DNA of 64,000 nt from Enterovibrio nigricans DSM 22720 (GCF_900167155.1 NZ_FUXU01000011.1:20022-84021); one strand, 5' to 3'. Shown: positions 38,986 through 47,745, numbered from the stretch's first letter. Notes: a model not told the origin generated them from the letters alone. Numbers and translations: made by a program.

Positions 38986-39009
38986 CCGCCCTCAGTATGC
39001 TGAGGGCGG
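38986..39009 (+). terminator. Intercistronic hairpin between phaP and phaC
   Basis: A perfect 10-bp GC-rich stem (CCGCCCTCAG and CTGAGGGCGG, TATG loop) is followed by the weak tail TGTTGTTT. It could be a leaky terminator or a 3' stabiliser that raises phaP over phaC. Confidence 0.6.
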
Positions 39010-39037
39010 TGTTGTTTCCGATCAAGAGGGTTTACAC

Positions 39038-40855
39038 ATGTATCAGAACTTCTTTTCGGACTACCTTGTAAAACTCCAAGAGAGTAACCAGCAATGGTGG
39101 ACGGATCTCGAGCAAGGCAAGGCGGCCGTAAATACACCCTTAAACAAAGCTATCCATGAGCTAAGTGTTGATGACACCGCAAAGCTGTTGGAAGGCGCTG
39201 CAAATCAACCCGCTGCAATGCTGCAAATTCAAATGCAGTGGTGGGAAAAACAAATGCAAATCTGGCAAAACGTCACATTGGCTGCGAACCAAGCAGAAAT
39301 TGTTGCGCCAGAAAAAGATGATAAACGCTTTCAAGACAAAAGCTGGCAGGATGAAGTTTGCTATAACTTTATCAAACAATCCTACCTACTATTCGGACGT
39401 ACATACCTCGATACCATCAATGCCGTAGAAGGCTTAGATGATAAAGCCAAAGAGCGTCTGAATTTCTTTTCTCGCCAAGCTATTAATGCAATGTCACCCA
39501 GTAACTTCGTAGGGACTAACCCTGAGTTGCTGAAATTAACAATGGAAAAGAACGGCGAAAACCTGGTGAAAGGCTTGCAAACCTTGCAAGAAGATCTCGA
39601 ATCCAGTGCCGATATTCTTAAAATCCGTATGACAAATAACAATGCGTTCCGCCTCGGTGAAGACGTGGCAAATACGCAAGGTGACGTTGTTTTCAAAAAT
39701 GAATTGTTCGAACTGATTCAATATCGCCCACTCACAGAACAAGTGAACGCGACGCCACTACTGATCGTGCCTCCATTCATCAACAAGTACTACATTCTGG
39801 ACCTTCGTGAGAAGAACTCCATGGTACGTTGGTTAGTAGAGCAAGGTCACACTGTCTTTATGATGTCATGGCGCAATCCAGGTGCCGACCAAAGAGACAC
39901 TGAATTTGGTGACTATATTACCGAAGGCGTTGTGAAAGCGGTTACGGCGATTGAAGATATCACCGGACAATCTCAAATCAACGCAGCTGGCTACTGTATT
40001 GGTGGTACTGTTCTCGCAAGCACCATTGCTTACTATACAGCTAAGCGAATGAAAGCACGGATCAAATCGGCGTCGTTCTTCACGACACTGCTTGATTTTG
40101 CACAGCCAGGTGAAGTCGGTGCTTACATCAACGATAGCGTGATTAGTGCTATCGAGCTTCAAAACAATGCCCAAGGTTACATGGATGGTCGTTCGCTGAG
40201 TGTGACGTTTAGTCTGCTTCGCGAAAACAGCCTCTATTGGAACTACTACATTGACAATTATTTAAAAGGGAACAGTCCTGTCGACTTTGATCTCCTTTAT
40301 TGGAACAGTGACAGCACAAACGTTGCGGCGACCACGCACAACTTTATGCTGCGCGAACTCTACCTGAACAATAAACTGGTTCAGGAAAAAGGTGTAAAAG
40401 TGGGTGGTGTCTGGATTGATTTGAATAAAATCAAAATCCCAAGCTACTTTATTTCAACCAAAGAAGACCATATCGCTCTTTGGCAAGGCACGTATCGTGG
40501 CGCGCTGAATGTTGGAGGTAATAAGACCTTTGTACTGGGTGAATCCGGTCATATTGCAGGTATTATTAACCATCCGGCAAAAGAAAAATATGGTTATTGG
40601 GTAAATGAAGAGCTGAGTGAATCTGCTGACGACTGGTTTGAATCAGCGCAGCACAACACTGGGTCTTGGTGGGTACACTGGGACAAGTGGCTTTCATCTT
40701 ACAACCCAAAAGAGAAGATTGCCCCTTATCAACAAGGTTCTGAAACTTATCCGGTACTGGCCGTTGCACCAGGTGATTATGTTAAGCAGGTTCTGCCTGT
40801 TCCGCAAAAATCAAAACCTGCGGCGAAAAAGCCTCGTACTAAAGCAGAAGCATAA
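39038..40855 (+). CDS. phaC: Class I polyhydroxyalkanoate synthase PhaC
   Basis: PhaC (605 aa) polymerises (R)-3-hydroxyacyl-CoA at the granule surface. The lipase-box-like AAGYCIGGTVLA carries the nucleophile C320. The acid lies in ISTKEDHIALWQG and the His in GESGHIAGIIN (near 509). The N-terminal third is the class-I extension and the end is Lys/Pro-rich (KPAAKKPRTKAEA). The start is ATG. A bidirectional terminator follows, separating it from convergent tcdA. Confidence 0.95.
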   Translation: MYQNFFSDYLVKLQESNQQWWTDLEQGKAAVNTPLNKAIHELSVDDTAKLLEGAANQPAAMLQIQMQWWEKQMQIWQNVTLAANQAEIVAPEKDDKRFQDKSWQDEVCYNFIKQSYLLFGRTYLDTINAVEGLDDKAKERLNFFSRQAINAMSPSNFVGTNPELLKLTMEKNGENLVKGLQTLQEDLESSADILKIRMTNNNAFRLGEDVANTQGDVVFKNELFELIQYRPLTEQVNATPLLIVPPFINKYYILDLREKNSMVRWLVEQGHTVFMMSWRNPGADQRDTEFGDYITEGVVKAVTAIEDITGQSQINAAGYCIGGTVLASTIAYYTAKRMKARIKSASFFTTLLDFAQPGEVGAYINDSVISAIELQNNAQGYMDGRSLSVTFSLLRENSLYWNYYIDNYLKGNSPVDFDLLYWNSDSTNVAATTHNFMLRELYLNNKLVQEKGVKVGGVWIDLNKIKIPSYFISTKEDHIALWQGTYRGALNVGGNKTFVLGESGHIAGIINHPAKEKYGYWVNEELSESADDWFESAQHNTGSWWVHWDKWLSSYNPKEKIAPYQQGSETYPVLAVAPGDYVKQVLPVPQKSKPAAKKPRTKAEA

Positions 40856-40873
40856 TTGCTACTGACTCAGACT

Positions 40874-40898
40874 AAAAAAGGCCGCTTGCGGCCTTTTT
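40874..40898. terminator. Bidirectional terminator between phaC and tcdA
   Basis: AAAAAGGCCGC-TT-GCGGCCTTTTT is a perfect palindrome with T-runs on both strands and would end both convergent transcripts. Confidence 0.92.
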
Positions 40899-40925
40899 CT
40901 TATCCCAAAAGCAACTAAACGTCGT

Positions 40926-41726
40926 TTACTTTTTCGCGGTCAGTTTTGCGATAATGCGAGAAACTGCGACAAAACCAAACGTCGCTGTCACCATCGTTGC
41001 TGCGCCAAATCCGCTCGCGCAATCCATACGTTTTGGCCCCTCAGCGGTCGCTTTTGTCTCACACACACTGCCGTCAGGTTGCGGGTATTTCAACTGCTCT
41101 GTTGAGAAGACACAATCGATTCCAAATTTTCGACCTTGCGTTTTTGTGAAGTTATGGAAGCGACGCAAATTGTTGCGAAGCTTCGCCGCTAATGGGTCTT
41201 GAATCGTTTTGGTTAGATCGGCCACCTGAATTTGAGTCGGGTCAATCTGGCCACCAGCCCCACCGACCGTAATAATCTTTATTTTTTTACGCTTACAATA
41301 AGCCAATAGTGCAGTTTTTGGCTTTATACTATCGATGGCATCGAGGACATAATCAAAATCTTGGGTTATGTATTCTGGGATATTCTCTTCCGAAATAAAG
41401 TCATCAATCATATGTACGATGCAATCTGGGTTGATGGCACGCACGCGCTCTGCCATCACTTCAACCTTACTTTGGCCGATAGTTCCTGACATCGCATGGA
41501 TTTGACGATTAATATTCGTAACGCAAATGTCATCCATATCAATCAATGTCAATTTTCCCACGCCGCTACGCGCAAGTGCTTCCACAGCCCAAGAGCCAAC
41601 ACCACCAATACCGATCACACAAACATGCGACTGACGCAAGATCTCAAGCTCTGTGGCACCATACAAGCGGCGCGTGCCCCCGAAACGTTGCTGGTAGCTT
41701 TCCGATGCTGGGGAAGGTGTTGTCAT
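40926..41726 (-). CDS. tcdA: tRNA threonylcarbamoyladenosine dehydratase TcdA (CsdL)
   Basis: TcdA (266 aa) is an E1-like enzyme that uses ATP to close t6A37 of tRNA to its cyclic form. The Rossmann loop is VIGIGGVGSWAVEALARSG (near residue 34-52), followed by LTLIDMDDICVTNINRQ, and a hydrophobic C-terminal helix (TMVTATFGFVAVSRIIAKL). It works with the CsdA-CsdE sulfur system in E. coli, where the three genes are contiguous; here it is on the opposite strand after the pha operon. Confidence 0.94.
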   Translation of the reverse strand: MTTPSPASESYQQRFGGTRRLYGATELEILRQSHVCVIGIGGVGSWAVEALARSGVGKLTLIDMDDICVTNINRQIHAMSGTIGQSKVEVMAERVRAINPDCIVHMIDDFISEENIPEYITQDFDYVLDAIDSIKPKTALLAYCKRKKIKIITVGGAGGQIDPTQIQVADLTKTIQDPLAAKLRNNLRRFHNFTKTQGRKFGIDCVFSTEQLKYPQPDGSVCETKATAEGPKRMDCASGFGAATMVTATFGFVAVSRIIAKLTAKK

Positions 41727-41809
41727 ACTGATGCACTCTGATTATGAAAAAGACCAATGGACTGCGGTTTATACGCGTTTGCCATAAAAATGTCCATGTT
41801 CGACCCACG

Positions 41810-42709
41810 TCATATTGGTGAGCGAACACCTCGAATGACTTCCCGTCGCAACCAGTCGATAACCTGCTTTACGGGTCCCAATCGTCGCTTGTAGCCATGA
41901 CTAAAAAGAAAATACCCATACGGACTGTCATACGCCATTGATACAGGATTCACAACAACCGTTTTTTTTACGTATTTCTGCACCAAAAACTCAGGGATCA
42001 AAGCAACCCCTTCACAGTGTCTTACCGCCTCAAACGCCATATAAAAATGTTCAAACCCCACGCCATATTGAGGTGTATCAGGTGAAATCCCTTTGTCATG
42101 CCAGAACTGATTCCAGATTTGAGGGCGCGTAATATGACTAATGGCATTGAGGGTAAGCAACGCGTCAATATTATCAACACCCTTCATCAGTTCTGGCGAA
42201 CCCACCAGCAATAAACGCTCGCGAATGATGAGCTCAGCATCCTCATCATGGGTCGATAGTGGCAAACAATGGATTGCGATATCGCTTTGATATCGGTTTT
42301 GCCCGTCCGCTGTCACGCTCGCCCTGACGACAAGATCTATCTTCGGATGTTTACTCCTAAAATCGCTTAATCTGGGTATCAACCACATGCTTGCCATTGA
42401 AGGGGGCACAGAGAGTTCAACACGGCTCTTGGTTTCTGATGACTGCATGACCGACGAGGTCGCATGCTGTAAGTTCTCCAACGCTTCAACCACAGACGGT
42501 AAATACCGCCGTCCGGCATCGGTCAATTCCACCTTCCCCCCATTACGTTCAAATAACGAACACCCCATCAACTCTTCAAGCTGAGCGATCTGCTTACTGA
42601 TGGCACTTTGTGTCAAATTTAGCAGCACAGCAGCTTTTGAAAAATTCAAGGTTTGTGCCACCACGCTAAAAGTTCGCAATGTTTTAATTGGTGGTATTGG
42701 CATACTCAT
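41810..42709 (-). CDS. LysR-type regulator, divergent from the aminotransferase gene
   Basis: This 299-aa regulator has an N-terminal winged HTH (residues 1-68; IKTLRTFSVVAQTLNFSKAA, TQSAISKQIAQLEELMG) and a LysR effector domain (about 95-295). The N-terminus and the PPSMASMWLIPRLSDF segment look GcvA-like. It is divergent from the aminotransferase-BKACE genes with a 175-bp shared gap, so it most likely controls them. The start is ATG 42709 or the next-but-one codon 42703; the upstream extension is unlikely. The effector is unknown. Confidence 0.87.
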   Translation of the reverse strand: MSMPIPPIKTLRTFSVVAQTLNFSKAAVLLNLTQSAISKQIAQLEELMGCSLFERNGGKVELTDAGRRYLPSVVEALENLQHATSSVMQSSETKSRVELSVPPSMASMWLIPRLSDFRSKHPKIDLVVRASVTADGQNRYQSDIAIHCLPLSTHDEDAELIIRERLLLVGSPELMKGVDNIDALLTLNAISHITRPQIWNQFWHDKGISPDTPQYGVGFEHFYMAFEAVRHCEGVALIPEFLVQKYVKKTVVVNPVSMAYDSPYGYFLFSHGYKRRLGPVKQVIDWLRREVIRGVRSPI

Positions 42710-42804
42710 ACAGCACACACCCCTATAGGTATGAATTTTTGGAATACCCACTGAATTTATATCGTTTGCTGTTCATTTTCCAACCCGTTATTACTTAAAT
42801 GTCC

Positions 42805-42830
42805 AAGCAACAAAAATATATTCGTTGCTT
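42805..42830. promoter_or_regulatory. Candidate LysR operator in the divergent promoter region
   Basis: AAGCAAC, 12 bp, GTTGCTT is a perfect 7-bp inverted repeat about 55 bp before the aminotransferase start. The outer geometry suits a LysR-family dimer site. It is the only clear element in this 175-bp gap. Confidence 0.45.
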
Positions 42831-42884
42831 TGGGGCGATACACAATTATTCCATATTCTTGTTTAAGGATGGCGCAAGGAAACG

Positions 42885-44204
42885 ATGACCCACATATTGC
42901 AACGGCACTGCCACTCTACCCTTCCTGTCGTGGAAGGTGGCCAAGGCGTTTACCTCATTGATAATGAAGGAAAGGCATATTTAGACGGTTGCGGTGGTGC
43001 TGCCGTGTCATGCCTCGGGCATAGCCATCAAGGTGTCCTTGGTGCAATTCAAACGCAACTGCACACTATTCCATATGCTCATACCAGTTTTTTTACTTCC
43101 CCAGTGGCTGAAGAACTCGCAGAGAGGCTTGCTGACAAAGCACCCGGTCCACTTAATCACGTCTACCTTGTCAGCGGGGGGTCCGAAGCAGTTGAATCGG
43201 CACTAAAAATGGCACGACAGTATTTTATTGAAACCGGGGAGGCTCAACGAACCCGTTACATCGCGCGTCGACAGAGCTATCACGGAAACACGTTTGGCGC
43301 TCTCGGTGTGGGGGGGAATATGTGGCGAAAAGCGCCCTTTTCTCCGTTGCTTATTGATAGTGAACTGATAGCGCCGTGTTATGCCTACCGTGATAAAAAA
43401 GAAAACGAAAGTCACTTTGAATACGGACAGCGCGTTGCCAACGAACTTGAGTCGCGATTGCTTGCTGTTGGTCCGGACACCGTGATTGCATTTGTGGCTG
43501 AACCCATAGTAGGGGCCACCGCCGGCGCACTGGTTGCCGAAGAGGGATACTTTAAACGTATTCGAGAAATCTGTGACAAATACGGTGTGCTGCTTATTCT
43601 TGATGAAGTGATGTGTGGAAGCGGCCGCACCGGGACATATTTTGCTTATGAGCAAGAAGGTGTCATCCCCGATTTGGTCACCATGGCCAAAGGCTTAGCG
43701 GCTGGGTACCAACCCATTGGGGCTGTGATGGTTCATGACAAGATTTACGATGCCATCGCTCAAGGCTCTGGCTATTTCCAGCATGGTCACACCTTTATGG
43801 CTCACCCTTTGGCATGCGCAGCGGCCTGTGCCACGCTTGATGCATTGGAATCAAATGTGCTGAGGCAAGTGACGGAAAAGGGTGACTATCTGGTCAAACA
43901 ATTACGTTCGACGTTTAGTGACCATCCTTTTGTCGGTGACATTCGAGGTCGAGGTCTGTTTCTTGGGATTGAACTCGTTGAAGACAAGAAGAGTAAAACT
44001 CCGTTCTCACCGACACGCGCATTACACGCACAAGTTAAAAACACTGCGATGCATGAAGGCCTAATGTGCTACCCAATGGACGGCACCGTGGATGGAAAAC
44101 AGGGGCATCACATTCTTCTTGCTCCCCCATTCATTATTTCTGAAAACGAAATAGATGAGCTGGTGCTAAAGCTCAGTCGCACGTTAGACAAAGTATTTAT
44201 ATAA
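42885..44204 (+). CDS. Class III PLP-dependent aminotransferase
   Basis: This 439-aa fold-type I enzyme moves an amino group from a substrate, often an omega- or beta-amino acid or amine, to a keto acid. The PLP lysine is K269 (LVTMAKGLAAGYQPIG). Upstream are LVSGGSEAVESALKMARQY, the aromatic-stacking region SYHGNTFGALGVGG, and ILDEVMCGSGRTG with the conserved Asp. The substrate cannot be read from the sequence. It is 9 nt upstream of the BKACE gene, so its product may be that enzyme's beta-keto acid. AAGGA precedes ATG 42885. Confidence 0.9.
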   Translation: MTHILQRHCHSTLPVVEGGQGVYLIDNEGKAYLDGCGGAAVSCLGHSHQGVLGAIQTQLHTIPYAHTSFFTSPVAEELAERLADKAPGPLNHVYLVSGGSEAVESALKMARQYFIETGEAQRTRYIARRQSYHGNTFGALGVGGNMWRKAPFSPLLIDSELIAPCYAYRDKKENESHFEYGQRVANELESRLLAVGPDTVIAFVAEPIVGATAGALVAEEGYFKRIREICDKYGVLLILDEVMCGSGRTGTYFAYEQEGVIPDLVTMAKGLAAGYQPIGAVMVHDKIYDAIAQGSGYFQHGHTFMAHPLACAAACATLDALESNVLRQVTEKGDYLVKQLRSTFSDHPFVGDIRGRGLFLGIELVEDKKSKTPFSPTRALHAQVKNTAMHEGLMCYPMDGTVDGKQGHHILLAPPFIISENEIDELVLKLSRTLDKVFI

Positions 44205-44213
44205 GGACATGCC

Positions 44214-45047
44214 GTGCAAAAAGGAAGAACCATCATCGTCGCGCCAAACGGGGCGCGACGGGGAAAGGAAGCACATGACGAACTCCCTATCACGCTGGAT
44301 GAAATGAGCCAGTGCCTAACCTTATGTGCCGATGCGGGCTCCGCCATGGCACACATGCATGTAAGAGATACCTTAGGTAAGCATTCTTTGGACGTTGCGC
44401 TTAATCACGAGTGGCTCACTGAAATACGGCGGCGACACGATCATGATCTCGTCATCCAACTGACCACCGAAGCCATAGGCCAATTCACACCTCAAGAACA
44501 AATGGCCTTGGTTCGAGGCACAGAGCCGGAAGCCATCTCCCTCGCATTAAGAGAGTTACGACCAAATGCCAGCTTTGAACGTGAAGCCAGCCGCTTCTTC
44601 CATGAACTTGAAGAACGGAAAATCTACGTTCAGTACATTTTGTATGATGCAGCAGATTTATCTTTATACTTTCAACTGGTTAATGACAAAAAATTGCCAC
44701 ACAAAGGCCATCACCTACTATTGGTTCTAGGAAAGTATAAAAAAGACATGTTGTCAGTCCCAACTGATTTGCTTGATTTTGACATTAAACGCATCAATTT
44801 CGAGGGAATTTCGTGGGCTACATGTGCATTTGGAAAGAACGAGCATCAATGTCTTTCCGGGGCAATGTCGCTAGGGGGCGATGTGCGTGTTGGGTTTGAA
44901 AATAACCTAGTAAATTTAACGGGTCAACATGCGATAAACAACGCTGAGCTCGTTCAGCAACTCGCGATATTGTCTCGAAGAATGGGTTTAAATATCAATT
45001 CTGCGGAAGATTTAAGAAAAAATATCTCTCGTAGCTTTGAATCGTGA
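44214..45047 (+). CDS. BKACE-family beta-keto acid cleavage enzyme
   Basis: This 277-aa protein belongs to the DUF849/BKACE family. Known members react a beta-keto acid with acetyl-CoA to give acetoacetate and a new CoA ester, as Kce does in lysine fermentation. The zinc ligands appear as H47 and H49 in MAHMHVRD and E229 in GGDVRVGFENN, almost the same spacing as in Kce. The start is GTG with AAGGA upstream, 9 nt after the aminotransferase stop. Several usual core segments are changed (for example ISWATCAFGKNEHQ), so it may be an unassigned subgroup. The substrate is unknown. Confidence 0.85.
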   Translation: MQKGRTIIVAPNGARRGKEAHDELPITLDEMSQCLTLCADAGSAMAHMHVRDTLGKHSLDVALNHEWLTEIRRRHDHDLVIQLTTEAIGQFTPQEQMALVRGTEPEAISLALRELRPNASFEREASRFFHELEERKIYVQYILYDAADLSLYFQLVNDKKLPHKGHHLLLVLGKYKKDMLSVPTDLLDFDIKRINFEGISWATCAFGKNEHQCLSGAMSLGGDVRVGFENNLVNLTGQHAINNAELVQQLAILSRRMGLNINSAEDLRKNISRSFES

Positions 45048-45169
45048 GGTATCTCTCTTGCGATCGAAATTGTTCCTATCACATAATTTCGGTGCGATAT
45101 TGACTCACATTTTTTTAACGGCGGATTATCACCCCGTTAGCAATCACATCATCGACAAGGACATAAAGC

Positions 45170-46138
45170 ATGAAAGCGTTAAAACCAACTCTGGCCGCAA
45201 TGAGCTTTGCAGCTGCTTTAACTGCCGTACCTGCTCAGGCGAATCAGTTTGTAACCATTGGTACTGGTGGGGTCACTGGTGTGTACTACCCAACAGGTGG
45301 TGCAATCTGCCGTCTGGTTAACAAGTCGAAAAAAGACCACGGCATTCGTTGTTCAGTAGAATCAACAGGCGGTTCTATCTACAACATCAACACAATTCGC
45401 GCCGGTGAATTGGACATGGGTATTGCTCAGTCTGACTGGCAATATCACGCGTACAATGGCACGAGTAAGTTTAAAGACAGAGGTGCTTATAAAGACCTGC
45501 GAGCAGTATTCTCTGTTCACCCAGAACCCTTTACCGTTGTTGCACGTGCTGATGCTGGCATCACAACCTTTGATGACCTGAAAGGAAAACGTGTCAATGT
45601 GGGTAACCCTGGTTCAGGTCAGCGCGGCACCATTGAAGTGCTGATGGACGAAATGGGCTGGACAATGGATGACTTCAAGCAAGTCTCTGAGCTCAAAGCA
45701 GCAGAACAATCTAAAGCACTTTGTGACAACAAAATTGATGCAATGGTTTATACCGTTGGCCACCCAAGTGGTGCCATTCAAGAAGCAACCACCGCATGTG
45801 ATAGCGTGATTGTTGAAGTCAGCAATGAAGCGGCACAAAAACTGGTTGATGCGAATGACTACTACCGTTCAGCGACTATCCCAGGCGGTATGTACCGTGG
45901 TAACGCTGAAGACACTACTACCTTTGGTGTTGGTGCAACGTTCGTTTCATCTACTGAAGTTCCTGACGACGTGATTTATAACGTTACCAAAGCCGTGTTC
46001 GAAAACTTTGATGACTTCCGTCGCCTGCACCCTGCATTCTCTAATCTGAAGAAAGAAGAAATGGTCGCTGACGGTCTGTCTGCACCACTGCACCCTGGTG
46101 CAGAAAAGTACTACCGTGAAGTGGGTTTAATTAAATAA
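45170..46138 (+). CDS. TAXI-family TRAP transporter solute-binding protein, orphan
   Basis: This 322-aa periplasmic binding protein has a signal peptide (residues 1-25, ending PAQAN). The TAXI-type opening [20 protein letters not shown] is followed by [31 protein letters not shown] proteins deliver organic acids or amino acids to a fused TRAP permease, but no permease gene is in the window. It lies 122 nt after the BKACE gene on the same strand. It may bring in the substrate of that pathway or be an independent gene; known relatives bind glutamate-like ligands. A terminator follows. Confidence 0.9.
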   Translation: MKALKPTLAAMSFAAALTAVPAQANQFVTIGTGGVTGVYYPTGGAICRLVNKSKKDHGIRCSVESTGGSIYNINTIRAGELDMGIAQSDWQYHAYNGTSKFKDRGAYKDLRAVFSVHPEPFTVVARADAGITTFDDLKGKRVNVGNPGSGQRGTIEVLMDEMGWTMDDFKQVSELKAAEQSKALCDNKIDAMVYTVGHPSGAIQEATTACDSVIVEVSNEAAQKLVDANDYYRSATIPGGMYRGNAEDTTTFGVGATFVSSTEVPDDVIYNVTKAVFENFDDFRRLHPAFSNLKKEEMVADGLSAPLHPGAEKYYREVGLIK

Positions 46139-46157
46139 TCGACGTCACTGAAAAACC

Positions 46158-46185
46158 AAAAAGGCGGGACAATGTCCCGCCTTTT
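46158..46185. terminator. Bidirectional terminator between the TAXI gene and mltA
   Basis: AAAAGGCGGGAC-AAT-GTCCCGCCTTTT has T-runs on both strands. It ends 1 nt before the mltA stop codon and serves both convergent genes. Confidence 0.92.
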
Positions 46186-46186
46186 C

Positions 46187-47293
46187 TTATTCTGACGCTT
46201 GTTCCGTCTCAGGTTGTTCTTTCACTTCTTCCACAGTGTTCGGCTTATTTAGCTTCCACACACGTCCAAAGTGTTTATGATGCCCAGCCTGTATGCCAGC
46301 CTCTTCACCCATGCCATGATAAAGATCTAAGTGGTTCTTTTTCACTGCACCACCCGTGTCGAGAGCCATCAGCAATTTCAGTACATGCTGACCATTCCAA
46401 TTCCCTTCAGCATCGAGTTGAGGCACTTCGGCCAACAACACGCTTCCCATAGGTAAATAGTCACGATCAGCCGCCACTGACGCCCCCGCCAACAAGGGAA
46501 TGCCAGCGGTACCCGTGACTGGGTGTGCCGATTTCGGTGAAAAGAAAACGTAAGACGGGTTCTGGTTCAGCAATTCAATAACAGTTTGCTCATCATGCAC
46601 AGCAACCCAATCTTTGATCGCTTTAAGTGACATTTTCTCGCGTGGAACTTCACCACGCTCAATCAGTACCTTACCTATGCTGACATACGGATGTCCGTTC
46701 TTGCCACCGTAAGCAAAATACTCAAGTGGTTCACTGTCACCAAAGTGGATAAAGCCACTGCCTTGCACTTCCATGATGAAGTTATCAATCAACGAGGCAC
46801 TGTAACCCAACTCTAATCCCAACCCATCAAGGGCCCCATCATATATCTCTTCTCGTGTGGGGCATTTCTCATCACATTTTGGCTTCGCATACACCGGATA
46901 GCGGTACTGCGCATCAGGTACGTGTCGCATCTCAATCACTGGCGAGAAATAGCCGGTGAACAACACGTTGCCATAACTGTCTCCCCCCCCCATCTGCTCA
47001 ATTTGAATACCATAATCGGTCAATGTCGTTGGCTCACCACTTTCAGACAGCCAGCGTTTTACACCCTCATACAACGATTGATGCGAAGCAGTTAAAGACG
47101 GAGAAAGCGTTTCCACTTTTTCAAGTTGTGCGGGAAAGAGAGAATAATCTTTTGGTTTCTCAGATGCGATCAACCCAACAGGGTTCAATACTTCATCAAA
47201 ACTGTCATCAATATATTGCTGTCCACGGTCAGTTGGACGAACACAAGCGGTCATAAGTAGGGAAAGACCGACAACAAAAAGTGCGCGTTTCAC
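46187..47293 (-). CDS. mltA: Membrane-bound lytic murein transglycosylase A
   Basis: MltA is an outer-membrane lipoprotein that cleaves glycan strands of peptidoglycan to 1,6-anhydro products. From the GTG at 47293 the signal is KRALFVVGLSLLMTAC, with lipobox Cys17. The mature part has the MltA domain (VLFTGYFSPVIEMRH) and the 3D domain with DTGGAVKKNHLDLYHG near the end, holding the catalytic Asp. The GTG start gives 368 aa, close to the usual size; an upstream ATG (47317) is less likely. A G9 tract spans codons 101-104. Confidence 0.92.
   Translation of the reverse strand: MKRALFVVGLSLLMTACVRPTDRGQQYIDDSFDEVLNPVGLIASEKPKDYSLFPAQLEKVETLSPSLTASHQSLYEGVKRWLSESGEPTTLTDYGIQIEQMGGGDSYGNVLFTGYFSPVIEMRHVPDAQYRYPVYAKPKCDEKCPTREEIYDGALDGLGLELGYSASLIDNFIMEVQGSGFIHFGDSEPLEYFAYGGKNGHPYVSIGKVLIERGEVPREKMSLKAIKDWVAVHDEQTVIELLNQNPSYVFFSPKSAHPVTGTAGIPLLAGASVAADRDYLPMGSVLLAEVPQLDAEGNWNGQHVLKLLMALDTGGAVKKNHLDLYHGMGEEAGIQAGHHKHFGRVWKLNKPNTVEEVKEQPETEQASE
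46983..46991 (-). repeat. G9 mononucleotide tract in mltA
   Basis: Nine C on the plus strand are G9 in the coding strand, reading M-G-G-G at residues 101-104. Gain or loss of one base would truncate the enzyme before its catalytic domain. The tract length now keeps the gene open. Confidence 0.95.
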
Positions 47294-47515
47294 AGGAATT
47301 CCAGAATAATCGAACATGTCGTCGAGGGTGACAGAAGCACGCTCACTCTGCAACGAAAACGGCAATAGCCCATGTAGTTACTGGTGTTTATAATGCGATC
47401 GAGAGCATATCAATTAAACATTGAAATATTTTGTCACATTTCTGTCACACTATTTCGTTTAAATCGAGTGAAAAGAAAGTGTCTTAAAAGTTACACACAC
47501 GTAAAGGATGGCTAT

Positions 47516-47737
47516 ATGGATTTTAAAGTGGGACGTAAAACCTTACTCAACCCAGACGCAATTGAGTACCAATGGATTCGAACACTCGCCAGTGACGGCA
47601 GCAGCGATGAGATGATCAACAGCAGTATTCGCCGATGCCTTGGTGGCACCGACGATATGGCTGACAGAATGCGACGTGTCGCGTTAGGGATGTGTCCAAT
47701 TACAGAATTGTTGCGCGTCTTACCTACAACCTACTAG
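47516..47737 (+). CDS. Small hypothetical protein, 73 aa
   Basis: This short frame starts at ATG 47516 with AAAGGA 7 nt upstream, a good ribosome site. The product is soluble and helical, with IEYQWIRTLASDGSSDEMINSSIRRCLGG and a Met/Arg-rich second half (DDMADRMRRVALGMCPITELLRVL). No family is recognised. The frame is open further upstream but without a good start. It is convergent with the DUF2850 gene, 8 nt apart. No operon partner is seen and no function can be given. Confidence 0.6.
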   Translation: MDFKVGRKTLLNPDAIEYQWIRTLASDGSSDEMINSSIRRCLGGTDDMADRMRRVALGMCPITELLRVLPTTY

Positions 47738-47745
47738 AAAACAGG

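Noticed and set aside
36067..46186. A transposon or integrative island carrying the pha and BKACE blocks
   Set aside because: No transposase, integrase, tRNA target or flanking direct repeats were seen, so mobile origin cannot be claimed.
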